Notes: generated by a model from the sequence alone, not told the origin. A stretch of DNA of 64,000 bases from Butyricimonas sp. Marseille-P3923 (GCF_900184685.1 NZ_FXXL01000007.1:1674001-1738000); one strand, 5' to 3'; numbered from the stretch's first letter, positions 37,776 to 47,990 are shown. Numbers and translations: made by a program.

Positions 37776-38954
37776 ATGAATATTCTGGAAATCTTATATC
37801 TATTCGAATATATATGTTGGATTTTGGCAAGCATTGCCGTGGCGTATCCGTTAATATATTCTCTTGCTTCTCTGGGGACAAGAAAATCATATTACCCGCA
37901 AGCAAAGAAACAACATCGATTTGCCATACTTTTTCCCGCCTACAAAGAAGACCGGATAATCGTATCCGTCGTGGAATCTTTTCTAAAACAGAACTACCCG
38001 CGGGAACTTTATGACGTGGTTGTTATATCCGACCACATGCAAGAGGCAACCAATGACCGTTTATCACAACTCCCGATCACCTTACTAAAGGCTGACTATC
38101 CCGAAAGTTCCAAAGCGAAAGCACTCAATTTTGCCATGAATCACTTCCGACAGGACGAATTTGATATTGTCGTGATTCTGGATGCAGACAACGTTGTCGA
38201 TACAAATTTCTTACAAGAAATAAACAAAGTCTTTGATGCCGGGATACAAGCCATTCAGGCACACAGGACAGCTAAAAACCGCAACACGGAAATTGCCGTG
38301 TTGGATGGCCTCAGTGAAGAAGTGAATAATTCCATCTTCCGTCGCGGACATGTAAGATTAGGAGTTTCCTCTGCCCTCATCGGTTCCGGAATGGCTTTCA
38401 ATTACCAATGGTTCCATGACAATGTCAAATATCTATCTACCGCGGGCGAGGATAAAGAGTTGGAAATTCTACTACTTAAACAAAGAATTTTTATAGAATA
38501 CTTGGACGAGGTATACGTGTATGACGAGAAAACTCAAGGAGAAAAAGGCTTCTACAATCAGCGCCGCCGCTGGTTGGCTACCCAATTCGCCCAGTGGGGA
38601 CGTGTTTTCAAGGATCTTCCGAAAGCTATTATCACCGGAAATATCGATTATAGCGATAAATTGATTCAATGGATGCTCCCCCCTCGCCTAATTTTGTTTG
38701 GTGGAATTATCGTGATGGGATGCGTTATGCAAATTGTAGATTGGCCGCTTGCACTGAAATGGTGGGGATTGTTTCTCGTCATGGGCATCACGCTATGCCT
38801 CGCCATACCGGATAAACTCGTTGATGAGCAATTCAAAAAATCAATCAACAAACTCCCCCTGTTATTTATCATGATGGTAGCTAATTTATTCCGGATGAAA
38901 GGCATGAATAAAAAGTTTGTCACCACCGAAAAAAACGGTTCTTCCACCCTATAA
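37776..38954 (+). CDS. Membrane family 2 glycosyltransferase with QRRRW motif
   Basis: The 392-residue protein has an N-terminal membrane helix (about 10-30), a GT-A domain (FAILFPAYKEDRIIVSVVESFL; VILDADN, the DxD), and a QRRRWLATQ motif near residue 263 typical of processive synthases (cellulose, hyaluronan, PNAG). C-terminal membrane helices lie near 307-350. The QxxRW motif often marks polymerising enzymes, but a single-sugar transferase cannot be excluded. It starts 1 bp after the preceding gene. Confidence 0.9.
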   Translation: MNILEILYLFEYICWILASIAVAYPLIYSLASLGTRKSYYPQAKKQHRFAILFPAYKEDRIIVSVVESFLKQNYPRELYDVVVISDHMQEATNDRLSQLPITLLKADYPESSKAKALNFAMNHFRQDEFDIVVILDADNVVDTNFLQEINKVFDAGIQAIQAHRTAKNRNTEIAVLDGLSEEVNNSIFRRGHVRLGVSSALIGSGMAFNYQWFHDNVKYLSTAGEDKELEILLLKQRIFIEYLDEVYVYDEKTQGEKGFYNQRRRWLATQFAQWGRVFKDLPKAIITGNIDYSDKLIQWMLPPRLILFGGIIVMGCVMQIVDWPLALKWWGLFLVMGITLCLAIPDKLVDEQFKKSINKLPLLFIMMVANLFRMKGMNKKFVTTEKNGSSTL

Positions 38955-38958
38955 TATT

Positions 38959-40095
38959 ATGCCCATGAAAATAGCAATTGAAGCACAACGGATTTTTCGG
39001 ACAAATAAACACGGGATGGATTTCGTGGCTCTCGAAACAATTCGGGAACTACAGAAGACTGATCACGAGAACGAGTACTATATACTGGTCGCTCCCGGAG
39101 AAGACCGATGCTTACAGGCATCGGACAATGTCCGTATTGTCGAAATAAAATGCCCGACTTATCCCTTGTGGGAACAAGTCGCCTTGCCTTCGGCTATACG
39201 CGAGATAAAACCGGATATCATACACTGCACAAGCAACACCGCCCCTTTATTCTGTCCGGCGCCACTTGTTCTCACATTGCATGATATCATTTTCCTTGAA
39301 AAAAGGGCACACAACAATAAATCCATGTACCAGAATATGGGCTGGTATTATCGCCGTTTTGTTGTTCCCCGCGTATTGGCAAAATGCAAACAAATCATCA
39401 CCGTATCACAGTTCGAATGCAACAGGATTCGTGAAACATTACATCTGCCGGAAGAACAGATTATCGCCATTCATAACGGTTTTAGTAACCGCTTCCATCC
39501 TTTGAAAGAAACTTATACCGTCACGAAAAAATATATACCTGCTAAAGAATATTTATTTTTTCTCGGTAACACCGATCCGAAAAAGAATACTCAATGCACA
39601 CTAAAAGCATATAGCATTTACGTGAAACAATCTTCAAATCCTCTCCCTTTGTTGATCGCAGATTTAAAAGAAGAAGTCATCCATCAGATATTAAAACAGG
39701 AAGGAATTGAAGAAATAAAACCTATGCTCTATTCCCCCGGGTATATCACTCATTCTGACCTTCCGGCAATTTACAATGGCGCTAAAATATTCCTTTACAC
39801 GTCATTGCGGGAAAGTTTCGGGATTCCGTTGTTGGAAGCAATGGCGTGCGGTACCCCGGTCGTCACGTCCAACACCTCCGCAATTCCCGAAGTCGCAGGA
39901 GAAGGCGCAATACTGGTAGACCCGACGGATGCCGACGCAATTGCCGCTCAGATATTGAAACTGGAACAAGATGCAGGGTATCGTGAACAACAAATCGCCT
40001 ATGGACTGGAAAGGACTAAACAATTCTCTTGGCAACATACGGCGGAACAGTTATTAAAAGTATATCAATCTATTAAAAAGCAAGATCATGAGTGA
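38959..40095 (+). CDS. Family 4 (GT-B) glycosyltransferase
   Basis: I use the ATG at 38959 (MPMKIAIEAQRIFR), 4 bp after the previous stop; the second ATG at 38965 is also possible, while a frame from 38917 overlaps the preceding gene and adds non-conserved residues. The protein has 378 residues. It has the GT4 signature YFLFFLGNTDPKKN region and FLYTSLRESFGIPLLEAMACGTPVVTSNTSAIPEVAGEGAILVDP, where the E-x7-E motif lies. It is cytoplasmic. Its end overlaps the ZorA-like gene by 8 bp. Sugar specificity unknown. Confidence 0.93.
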   Translation: MPMKIAIEAQRIFRTNKHGMDFVALETIRELQKTDHENEYYILVAPGEDRCLQASDNVRIVEIKCPTYPLWEQVALPSAIREIKPDIIHCTSNTAPLFCPAPLVLTLHDIIFLEKRAHNNKSMYQNMGWYYRRFVVPRVLAKCKQIITVSQFECNRIRETLHLPEEQIIAIHNGFSNRFHPLKETYTVTKKYIPAKEYLFFLGNTDPKKNTQCTLKAYSIYVKQSSNPLPLLIADLKEEVIHQILKQEGIEEIKPMLYSPGYITHSDLPAIYNGAKIFLYTSLRESFGIPLLEAMACGTPVVTSNTSAIPEVAGEGAILVDPTDADAIAAQILKLEQDAGYREQQIAYGLERTKQFSWQHTAEQLLKVYQSIKKQDHE

Positions 40096-41029
40096 CTATA
40101 TATCCATTATCAGCTCGCTAGCTATATTTCTATTCCCATACATTGGACGGAAGTGGTTTAACATCCAGCTACTAAGTTCTACGGTGGTCAGCCTAGGGCT
40201 ACTCGGAACTTTCGGGGGAATCATGTATGGTTTATGGCTTTTTAATGTCGAACAAATAGACCTTTCCATTCCTCAATTATTGGAAGGACTGAAAACAGCA
40301 TTTCTGACCTCTATCGCAGGAATGTTAGCATCCTTATTGCTTAAACTTACTCCTGCAGTCTATGGAATGAAGAAAGAAGAGGAGCACCAAGAAGAATTCA
40401 CGGATAAACAATTATTCGAATTACTCGGAAACATCGAGAAAAACACGAAGACTGCAGATTCCAATGAACTTATTCAAGTAATCAAGCAATCAAACGAACG
40501 TTTGGGAGATAACTTCCAATCCTTAAATGATAATCTTTTGAAAATAACTTCCCGGGAACTCTCTTTAAACACGGAAGCCCTTACTGAAACATTACAAATG
40601 GTCATCGCCCGTTTGGATAACAAGGTTTCGGAACAAATAAATCAAACGATTCTCAAAATACACGATATACAAGAACAACAATTGCAATACATGGCACATG
40701 CCCAAGAGTTTACGCAAACCATGCAGGAACAACTCCGTGATACACTTTTAAAACTGGAAGAAACGAACAAGAATATCGAAACGTTCTTGGGAAAAACCAA
40801 TAACATGAACATGAAACAGAGTCATGCTTTCATGGAGCAAGTGTCATCATTCGGCGATTTCATAAAAGGTTCTGAACAACAAATGAGTTCACAACTAACC
40901 CGAATGGAAGAAAAATACGAGCGGGAATTAACTGAATTGGAGAAGTTTACCAAAACGTTAATGACCATTGTTAAAAAACTATCCATAGATCATGATACTC
41001 TTTACAAAAAAATGAATGACAGCGAATAA
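40088..41029 (+). CDS. ZorA/MotA/ExbB-type ion-channel stator with long cytoplasmic coiled coil
   Basis: The 313-residue protein has three membrane helices near residues 5-25, 29-53 and 66-90. Helix 2 and 3 carry the MotA/TolQ/ExbB pattern: VSLGLLGTFGGIMYGL and IPQLLEGLKTAFLTSIAGM. Residues about 95-310 form a long, charged coiled coil (ELIQVIKQSNERLGDNFQSLNDNL and QEQLRDTLLKLEETNKNIETFL). This three-helix plan with a cytoplasmic coiled-coil tail resembles ZorA of Zorya defence, and the next gene is ZorB-like. ZorC, ZorD and ZorE are not nearby. The gene starts inside the end of a glycosyltransferase gene (ATGAGTGA overlap), so it belongs to the polysaccharide operon. It should form an ion-driven motor unit; its load is unknown. 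Confidence 0.88.
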   Translation: MSDYISIISSLAIFLFPYIGRKWFNIQLLSSTVVSLGLLGTFGGIMYGLWLFNVEQIDLSIPQLLEGLKTAFLTSIAGMLASLLLKLTPAVYGMKKEEEHQEEFTDKQLFELLGNIEKNTKTADSNELIQVIKQSNERLGDNFQSLNDNLLKITSRELSLNTEALTETLQMVIARLDNKVSEQINQTILKIHDIQEQQLQYMAHAQEFTQTMQEQLRDTLLKLEETNKNIETFLGKTNNMNMKQSHAFMEQVSSFGDFIKGSEQQMSSQLTRMEEKYERELTELEKFTKTLMTIVKKLSIDHDTLYKKMNDSE

Positions 41030-41047
41030 ACCATCTATTTGTAAATC

Positions 41048-41761
41048 ATGAAGATATTTAAATCATCAAAAGAAGAAAACCAATGGATGTCAATCTCGGA
41101 TTTGATGTCTGTACTCATGATTATCTTTCTTTTTATTTCCATCGTGTACATGAGAAGTGTAAGTCAAAAAAATAATCAAATAACCTCTATAGCACAGACG
41201 TATGAAAAAACACAAGTGGAAATTACTCATGATTTAAAGGAGGAATTCGCAAAGAATCTCCAGATTTGGAATGCAGTTCTGGACTCATTAACTCTTTCCA
41301 TCCGTTTCGAGAATCCCGAAATTCTATTTAAAGTGGGAAGTGCAGAATTGAACAATCATTTTAAAGGCATCCTAGACAGTTTTTTCCCTCGTTTTATACA
41401 AATCCTGACTGACACGAAATACAAAAAGTATATTGAGGAAATTCGTATCGAAGGACATACTTCCAGTGAATGGCAGGGGGAATCCTCTTCCCGACAAGCT
41501 TATTTCAACAACATGGAACTCTCTCAAGACAGGACACGTAAAGTTTTGGAATACGTGTTATCCCAAATAAAGGATGAAGAACTATTCATTTGGACAAAAA
41601 ACAGACTAACTGCTAACGGTTTGTCTTCCAGTAAACTTATACACAATAACGATCAGACTGAAAATCAAGAACGCTCACGGCGAGTTGAATTCAAAATAAA
41701 GACCAATGCCGAACAACAAATCATTAATATTTTGGAACAGAGTAAACGACTGAATAATTAA
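41048..41761 (+). CDS. ZorB/MotB-type stator partner with OmpA-like domain
   Basis: The 237-residue protein has one N-terminal membrane helix (about 14-34) with Asp18 at its start (WMSISDLMSVLMIIFLFI), which matches the essential ion-binding Asp of MotB/ZorB. The periplasmic part has an OmpA-like peptidoglycan-binding core: IRIEGHTSSEW, NMELSQDRTRKVLEYVL, and ENQERSRRVEFKI, as in OmpA/MotB family domains. It should anchor the motor to peptidoglycan. It begins 19 bp after the ZorA-like gene. Alternative reading as a simple OmpA-family lipoprotein is less likely because there is no lipobox and the Asp-containing helix is kept. Confidence 0.88.
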   Translation: MKIFKSSKEENQWMSISDLMSVLMIIFLFISIVYMRSVSQKNNQITSIAQTYEKTQVEITHDLKEEFAKNLQIWNAVLDSLTLSIRFENPEILFKVGSAELNNHFKGILDSFFPRFIQILTDTKYKKYIEEIRIEGHTSSEWQGESSSRQAYFNNMELSQDRTRKVLEYVLSQIKDEELFIWTKNRLTANGLSSSKLIHNNDQTENQERSRRVEFKIKTNAEQQIINILEQSKRLNN

Positions 41762-41780
41762 CAACACAACCATTATCGTC

Positions 41781-42929
41781 ATGTCATTCATAAAAAAAAC
41801 ATTATATTTTTTTATAAAAAAGAGCTCTGAAAAGTCACATAGGCTTTATTTTCAGCTAAAAAACAATTATTATATCGAGCAATATCATAACTGTACACAG
41901 AAAAAGACACCTAAAAGAATTCATAAAGAAATGAATGAACTTTGGAAATATTGGAAAGTATATCCTATACAATATTTCCGATATAGCATGTATCGAGCTG
42001 ATTGCAATTTGAATATAATTGAAATGAAAAATTATATCCCTGATTATTTTGCCTATTATTTGCTATATCCCAAATCATTCAAAGAAAGGAATACTCTTTG
42101 TGAGGATAAATTTCTCTTTTACACTATTTGTCAAGGATTAAAAATAAATCAGCCGAAAACAATTCTCTACACGAAAAATAATTCATTTTTAGACGAGAAC
42201 CAAAATATTATCACTCCGCAAGAAGCTTTTGACATCATTCAAAAAGCAGATGCTGATAAAATTTTCATTAAACCCAGATTCGGAGTTGGCGGTATGGATA
42301 TTCATATATTCAGTAAAATCGAGAATAATGTATTTATCAACAAGCAAGATAATTCAATCATAAATCCGGAGTATATAAATAAAATCACTCTACAAGATTA
42401 CATCATCCAAATAGGATTAAGACAACATCCGATCATGAATGAAATCTACCCGCACTCTATAAACACATTTAGAATTGTAACGGAATACATCAATAATTCT
42501 GATATAAAAATCTTGTTCGTCTTATTAAGAATGGGACACCATGGAATGGAAATAGATAACGCAACATCGGGTGGATTATACACGAAGATTGTACCCGACA
42601 ACGGAGAACTTTATAAATATGCATTATCAAACAACCAAGACAAATTTCTATTTCACCCCTATACTAATTTTAAATTCGAAGGTTTCCGCATCCCTTTTTG
42701 GAATGAAATCATTGAATTTACTAAAAATATCGCTTTCAAATTTAGTGATATAAAATACATCGGTTGGGATATTGCATATACCGTAAACGGTCCAGTTGTC
42801 ATTGAAGCTAATAACGGACCAGACATAAGTATCTTACAAGATTTTTACGGTGGTCTCAAGAATGATTTCGGGATAAACTCCCCGAAAGATTTCTGGTATT
42901 CAGATGATTATGGAATAAAGGATTTATAA
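41781..42929 (+). CDS. Sugar-transfer-associated ATP-grasp protein
   Basis: The 382-residue protein is soluble and very AT-rich. ATP-grasp features are [16 protein letters not shown] (nucleotide-binding Lys), [23 protein letters not shown], and [22 protein letters not shown] (metal-binding Asn/Glu). This matches the sugar-transfer-associated ATP-grasp family found in polysaccharide loci, thought to join an amino acid or organic acid to a sugar. Substrate not known. It starts 20 bp after the ZorB-like gene and so may be functionally linked with it, but it is also typical of such loci. Confidence 0.88.
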   Translation: MSFIKKTLYFFIKKSSEKSHRLYFQLKNNYYIEQYHNCTQKKTPKRIHKEMNELWKYWKVYPIQYFRYSMYRADCNLNIIEMKNYIPDYFAYYLLYPKSFKERNTLCEDKFLFYTICQGLKINQPKTILYTKNNSFLDENQNIITPQEAFDIIQKADADKIFIKPRFGVGGMDIHIFSKIENNVFINKQDNSIINPEYINKITLQDYIIQIGLRQHPIMNEIYPHSINTFRIVTEYINNSDIKILFVLLRMGHHGMEIDNATSGGLYTKIVPDNGELYKYALSNNQDKFLFHPYTNFKFEGFRIPFWNEIIEFTKNIAFKFSDIKYIGWDIAYTVNGPVVIEANNGPDISILQDFYGGLKNDFGINSPKDFWYSDDYGIKDL

Positions 42930-42940
42930 AACATTGGCTC

Positions 42941-43585
42941 ATGATTGACAAAATCAAAACAATCTTAAAAGAGAAAACAACAATTAGGAAATTTGTCATG
43001 TGGCTAATTACTCCAGCCAATCATCCAAAACCTCGCTTTTGGATCAGATTATTTATCAATCCCTTTATACACAAAAAGGGGAAGGGTGCAATTATTCGAA
43101 GACGGAGATCCCGAATCGATGTTTTCCCGTGGAATCAATTCTCTGTTGGCGAAGAAGCTCTCGTGGAAGATTTTACTACAATAAATAACGGAGCTGGCAA
43201 TGTTATTATAGGAAACCACGCACGTGTTGGCATCGGCTCTGTCCTCATAGGTCCTGTACGTTTGGGAAATAAAGTTGGATTAGGACAACATGTATTTATT
43301 TCTGGTTTCAACCATGGATATGAAGACGGTTCCCGAGATTCTAACGAACAACCTCTAGTAAAAAAAGAAGTTATCATTGACGAAGAATCCCATATTGGTG
43401 CAAATTCCGTTGTTGTCGCAGGAGTCCATATTGGTAAAAGATGCCAGATCGGAGCAGGGAGTGTTGTAACAAAAGATATTCCAGACTATTCTGTGGCTGT
43501 AGGAAATCCGGCTAAAATCATTAAACAGTATAATCCACAAAAAAAGAAATGGGAAAGTATATACCATAAAACTATTGCCAAATGA
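42941..43585 (+). CDS. Left-handed beta-helix (hexapeptide) acyltransferase
   Basis: The 214-residue protein has the hexapeptide repeats of the LbH superfamily: [33 protein letters not shown] and [34 protein letters not shown] His in FNHGYED could be the catalytic base. The family transfers acetyl or other acyl groups to sugars, using acetyl-CoA; trimer formation is usual. The stop codon overlaps the next ATG by 4 bp. It should modify a sugar in the repeat unit. Confidence 0.92.
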   Translation: MIDKIKTILKEKTTIRKFVMWLITPANHPKPRFWIRLFINPFIHKKGKGAIIRRRRSRIDVFPWNQFSVGEEALVEDFTTINNGAGNVIIGNHARVGIGSVLIGPVRLGNKVGLGQHVFISGFNHGYEDGSRDSNEQPLVKKEVIIDEESHIGANSVVVAGVHIGKRCQIGAGSVVTKDIPDYSVAVGNPAKIIKQYNPQKKKWESIYHKTIAK

Positions 43586-44391
43586 GAACTCGCAGACCAA
43601 CAGACAGATGGGATTTATCCATACGAAAAAAAGATCGAGTACTTGAGGTCGGTCCCGGACATAATCCTTTTTTTCGTTCCAATGTTATTGTGGACAAGTA
43701 CGTGAATGATAATACACATCGGTGCGGAGATATCAAGATATACGCACATCAACAATTTGTACATGCAGATGGAGAGCACTTACCTTTTAAGGATAAAGAG
43801 TTTGACTATGTTATTTGCAACCAAGTATTAGAACACGTGAATAATCCGGCATCATTTATACAAGAAATTTGTCGGGTTGGAAAACGCGGATATATGGAAA
43901 CGCCTAGTCTTATCGGGGAATTCCTATTTCCTAAAGAAGCACACAAATGGGTAATTCTGGATATTGATGATAAACTAGTCTTATACGACAAAAATTTAGT
44001 TCCCGGAAATTATAAAAACAACTATGGAGAATTATTTCTCAACTATCTGCCCTATCAATCATTACCCTACAAATTATTGGGCTTGACGGAAGGGGAACTA
44101 ATGATCAATCGTTACGAATGGGAAAATAACATTGATTTTATCATTAACCCCCAAGACATGTACTATCTTCCTTTTTTTACTCAAAAATGGGATCGGACAA
44201 TGGTTGAAAAACTATTTCCTCCCCGTAACGTTCTTAGCGAAATAAGGAAAGTATGTTCAAGCAGTTATCACCTCATAAAAGGAAAAATAAGACAACGATT
44301 TATACGAGGGAAAGAATGTCTAACACTTGAACAATATCTCAAGAACCAAGGTCAAAATCCACCACATCATGAAAGTACTGATCGTTTTTGA
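43582..44391 (+). CDS. Class I SAM-dependent methyltransferase
   Basis: The 269-residue protein has motif I ([14 protein letters not shown]), a metabolite-binding [39 protein letters not shown], and a C-terminal part lacking recognised signatures. The motif order matches UbiE/Methyltransf_11-type enzymes. It probably methylates a sugar of the repeat unit. Its ATG overlaps the preceding stop (ATGA), and its 3' end overlaps the next gene by 23 bp, so the three genes are translationally linked. Confidence 0.9.
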   Translation: MRTRRPTDRWDLSIRKKDRVLEVGPGHNPFFRSNVIVDKYVNDNTHRCGDIKIYAHQQFVHADGEHLPFKDKEFDYVICNQVLEHVNNPASFIQEICRVGKRGYMETPSLIGEFLFPKEAHKWVILDIDDKLVLYDKNLVPGNYKNNYGELFLNYLPYQSLPYKLLGLTEGELMINRYEWENNIDFIINPQDMYYLPFFTQKWDRTMVEKLFPPRNVLSEIRKVCSSSYHLIKGKIRQRFIRGKECLTLEQYLKNQGQNPPHHESTDRF

Positions 44392-45445
44392 AAATAAAAA
44401 CGTTGACAATCTGTTTGTCCCGATTCTTTGCAGAGGTTTACAAGCCATAGGTACAGAAGTAGAATGCTCTGTCGAGAAATTCTGGAGTGAAGATACATTT
44501 TATGACATTATCCATTTTCAATGGCCGGAAGAGATCATCGGTTGGAATAACCAAAATGCGCATAAAATCCAACAACTAAAAGAAAGAATTGCATTTTTAA
44601 AAAATCGAGGTACCAAATTTGTGTACACCCGCCATAATTCACGTCCCCATTACTACAATGCCATAACATATACCGCATACGACATTATCGAATCATCCTG
44701 CGATACAATTGTTCACATGGGACAATTCAGTTATAATGAATTTAAGCAACAGTATCCTCAAAGTCATAATGTTATCATTCCTCATCATATATATGAAAAC
44801 ACTTACAATGAAAATATCTCAAAAGAAGAAGCCCGTGAAAAATTAGGCTTATCCCCGGATAAGTTTATTATAACAGCCTTCGGCAAATTCAGGCTTAAAG
44901 AAGAAATATCCATAGTTATAAAATCATTTTTGAAATTCAAATGCAAGAATAAATATTTACTCGTTCCTCGACTTTTACCTTTCTCTCCACACGCTCGAAA
45001 CAAAAAATTATACAAGAGATATATTTCAAAACTCTTGTATCATACAAGTAAATTCATTTGTAATTTGTATTCCATTCAAGCGGACAATAATGAAAAAATT
45101 ATTAGTAATCAAGATCTTCCCTATTACATCATTGCTTCTGATCTATTGTTCATTCAACGAAAAAGAATACTTAACTCAGGGAACCTGCCTTTGGGATTCT
45201 TATTTAAAAAGATTGTAGTCGGTCCTGACTATGGTAACATTGGTGAAATTTTAAAAGAAAGCGGCAATCCGATATTTACCCCTGACAATACGGAATCCAT
45301 TATTCAGGCATTAACCCAAGGGTATAGTCTGGCACAGACACATAAAGGCAAAGAAAACTATTTATACGCCAAACAACATTTTTCACTACAATATATATCT
45401 GAACTTTATCGTCAAACTTATACAAACTTAATTCAACGACCATGA
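44369..45445 (+). CDS. GT-B type glycosyltransferase
   Basis: I use the ATG at 44369 ([14 protein letters not shown]), 358 residues; a start at 44327 adds 14 residues inside the previous gene and lacks conservation. The N-terminal half is a Rossmann-like acceptor domain (FYDIIHFQWPEEI). The C-terminal donor domain is divergent: the usual GT4 E-x7-E motif is not clearly present (IFTPDNTESIIQALTQGYSLA). Location in the operon supports a transferase. The sugar is unknown. The last bases overlap the flippase gene by 4 bp (ATGA). Confidence 0.78.
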   Translation: MKVLIVFENKNVDNLFVPILCRGLQAIGTEVECSVEKFWSEDTFYDIIHFQWPEEIIGWNNQNAHKIQQLKERIAFLKNRGTKFVYTRHNSRPHYYNAITYTAYDIIESSCDTIVHMGQFSYNEFKQQYPQSHNVIIPHHIYENTYNENISKEEAREKLGLSPDKFIITAFGKFRLKEEISIVIKSFLKFKCKNKYLLVPRLLPFSPHARNKKLYKRYISKLLYHTSKFICNLYSIQADNNEKIISNQDLPYYIIASDLLFIQRKRILNSGNLPLGFLFKKIVVGPDYGNIGEILKESGNPIFTPDNTESIIQALTQGYSLAQTHKGKENYLYAKQHFSLQYISELYRQTYTNLIQRP

Positions 45446-46881
45446 CTTCAATAAAAAAAGACCTCCTTTCAGGTGTGTTCTACACGGCAATTGCAAAATA
45501 CTCCGGCATCCTTATATCACTAGTGATTGCCGGAATTCTTGCTCGCTTGATCGCACCCGAAGAATTCGGAATTGTAGCAGTGGTCACGGTTATTATTTCT
45601 TTTTTCAGCATATTCAGTGATCTGGGTGTTGCCCCCGCTATCATACAGAACAAAGAACTCCAACAAGAAGATTTAACACGCATATTTTCATTTACAATTT
45701 GGAGTGGTTCAATTCTAACAATCCTATTTTTCTTGTGTTCATGGCCAATCTCGATATTCTACAAACAACCAAGCATGGTTGCAATAACCCAATTACTATC
45801 CATAAACTTATTCTTTGCATCGGCAAACATTGTACCCAACGCATTGCTATACAAAACAAAGTCTTTCAAATTTATAGCGTGGAGAAGTCTTGGTGTACAA
45901 ATAACAGGCGGAACGATTGCCATTATAGCGGCTCTTTGCGGAGCAGGGCTTTATGCCCTAATTATAAACCCCATTTTTTCCAGTATTTTGCTTTTTATCA
46001 TATCCTACCGTAAATATCCTCAACGATTGGAAATGACGTGGGGCATCACATCCATGAAAAAGATATTCAAATTTTCAGCTTACCAATTCATGTTCAATAT
46101 TATAAATTATTTCAGCCGGAATCTTGACAAACTCCTTATCGGAAGATATATGAATATGTCCGCCCTTGGTTATTACGAGAAATCTTATCGGCTTATGATG
46201 CTCCCGTTACAGAACATCACACATGTAATCACCCCCGTAATGCATCCTGTTTTTTCAGACTATCAACATGACTTAAACCGATTGGCAACTTCTTACGAAA
46301 AAATCATTCGTTTGTTGGCTTTTATCGGATTACCTCTATCTGCCTTTCTCTGGTTTTCCGCACGGGAAATCACATTAATTGTATTCGGAGAACAATGGCT
46401 CCCCTCTGTCCCCGTATTTCAGATATTATCTATTTCTGTCGGAATACAAATTATCATGTCCACATCAGGATCCATTTTCCAAGCCTCCAATGATACACGC
46501 AGCTTGTTTTTCTGCGGGTTATTTTCCTCAATAATCAATGTAACGGGTATCTGCATCGGTCTTTTTGTTTTCAAAACCCTTGAAGCGATATCTTGGTGTA
46601 TTACAATAACATTTTCAATCAGTTTTCTACAATGCTATATGCAAATGTATTACATCACATTCCAACGCACGATAATTCATTTGGGGAAGCAATTATTCTC
46701 TCCACTTCTACTCGCCGGAATTGTATTTCTCGCATTATATATAATAACACCTGTTATAGACAACACTCCGCAATTAATCAACTTGCTCATAAAAGGTGGT
46801 ATCTTTATAACTATCGGCATTAGCTATATTCTTGCCACGAAAGAATATGATTTATTAAAGCTATTAAAATCTAAAATATGA
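45442..46881 (+). CDS. Wzx-type polysaccharide flippase (MOP superfamily)
   Basis: The 479-residue protein has 12 or more predicted membrane helices and the Polysacc_synt pattern at the N-terminus: LLSGVFYTAIAKYSGILISLVIAGILARLIAPEEFGIVAVV. The DKLLIGRYMNMSALGYYEKSYRL segment is shared with WzxC/AmsL-type flippases. It should move undecaprenyl-linked repeat units to the periplasm for the Wzy-like polymerase. It overlaps the preceding transferase by 4 bp and the next by 4 bp. Confidence 0.93.
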   Translation: MTSIKKDLLSGVFYTAIAKYSGILISLVIAGILARLIAPEEFGIVAVVTVIISFFSIFSDLGVAPAIIQNKELQQEDLTRIFSFTIWSGSILTILFFLCSWPISIFYKQPSMVAITQLLSINLFFASANIVPNALLYKTKSFKFIAWRSLGVQITGGTIAIIAALCGAGLYALIINPIFSSILLFIISYRKYPQRLEMTWGITSMKKIFKFSAYQFMFNIINYFSRNLDKLLIGRYMNMSALGYYEKSYRLMMLPLQNITHVITPVMHPVFSDYQHDLNRLATSYEKIIRLLAFIGLPLSAFLWFSAREITLIVFGEQWLPSVPVFQILSISVGIQIIMSTSGSIFQASNDTRSLFFCGLFSSIINVTGICIGLFVFKTLEAISWCITITFSISFLQCYMQMYYITFQRTIIHLGKQLFSPLLLAGIVFLALYIITPVIDNTPQLINLLIKGGIFITIGISYILATKEYDLLKLLKSKI

Positions 46882-47990
46882 AAACATTATTCCTTATTTT
46901 TCATGGATTTCAGGAGGCTAATGGAATTAGTAAAAAAATTCAATATCAAGTACAAGCACTTAAAGCAAATGGCATGGAAACTCATCTTTGCTATTTAACA
47001 GATGAACAAGGGACAAAACGTCGCATGATAGACCACCAAGTTTTAGTAGACTATGGAAACGGTTTAAGGGGAAAACTATATAAACGCTTCGAATACAATT
47101 CTATCGCAAATTATGCTATTAAAAATCACTTTGAATTAATATATATTCGCTCCGGGCATAATGCAAATCCTTTTACGATTAGACTCGTACGCAAAATGAA
47201 AAAGGCAGGAATACATATTGTTATGGAAATTCCGACATACCCGTACGATCAAGAATATATCGTTCCTTTCATGAAATTACAATTATTCCTAGATAAATGT
47301 TTCAGGAAACAATTTGCAAAATATTTAGATCAAATCATTACATTTTCTAACTATAAGACCATATTTGGAGTACCGACATTACAGCTTTCTAACGGAATAG
47401 ATTTCAATGAAATTTCAGTGAAAAAACAAATAAATGACACATCGTACCAAATTCACTTGATCGGAGTTGCCGAAATTCATTACTGGCATGGATATGACCG
47501 TTTACTACAAGGATTAGCTATTTATTATTCTACACAAGTTCAATATAAAGTATATTTTCATATAGTAGGAGAATTTACCGGACAACGGGAACGGGATGAA
47601 TGTATCCCGATTATTAAAAAAAATCACCTAGAACCCTATGTTATTCTTCACGGACAACAACATGGAGAAACTCTTGATCTACTTTTCGAACAATGCGACT
47701 TGGGTATCGGTAGTCTAGGACGCCATAGAACGGGAATCACGAATATCAAAACCCTTAAAAACAGAGAATACGCAGCAAGAGGGATTCCGTTTATCTATTC
47801 TGAAATAGATGAAGATTTTGAAAACATGCCTTATATCTTGAAAATCCCCGCAAATGAAGAAGCAGTGGATATAGAAAAACTTCTCACATTTTACAAGCAA
47901 CTGCATACAACTCCGCAGGGTATAAGAAATTCTATCCAATCGCTTTCATGGAATAACCAAATGAAAAAAGTTATTGATTCTGTTATATGA
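46878..47990 (+). CDS. GT4-like glycosyltransferase
   Basis: The 370-residue protein has an N-terminal domain (LIFHGFQEANGISKKIQYQVQAL) and a C-terminal Rossmann domain with IHLIGVAEIHYWHGYDRLLQGLAIYY and VILHGQQHGETLDLLFEQCDLGIGSLGRHRTG. The Glu-rich motif is divergent from the canonical GT4 form. No membrane helix. It sits between the flippase and another GT4 gene with 4-bp overlaps on both sides, so it is part of the same operon. Specificity unknown. Confidence 0.85.
   Translation: MKTLFLIFHGFQEANGISKKIQYQVQALKANGMETHLCYLTDEQGTKRRMIDHQVLVDYGNGLRGKLYKRFEYNSIANYAIKNHFELIYIRSGHNANPFTIRLVRKMKKAGIHIVMEIPTYPYDQEYIVPFMKLQLFLDKCFRKQFAKYLDQIITFSNYKTIFGVPTLQLSNGIDFNEISVKKQINDTSYQIHLIGVAEIHYWHGYDRLLQGLAIYYSTQVQYKVYFHIVGEFTGQRERDECIPIIKKNHLEPYVILHGQQHGETLDLLFEQCDLGIGSLGRHRTGITNIKTLKNREYAARGIPFIYSEIDEDFENMPYILKIPANEEAVDIEKLLTFYKQLHTTPQGIRNSIQSLSWNNQMKKVIDSVI

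Noticed and set aside
40088-42929. A complete Zorya defence system
   Set aside because: ZorC, ZorD helicase and ZorE nuclease are absent; the downstream genes are ATP-grasp, acyltransferase and methyltransferase of sugar type. Only the motor pair is Zorya-like.
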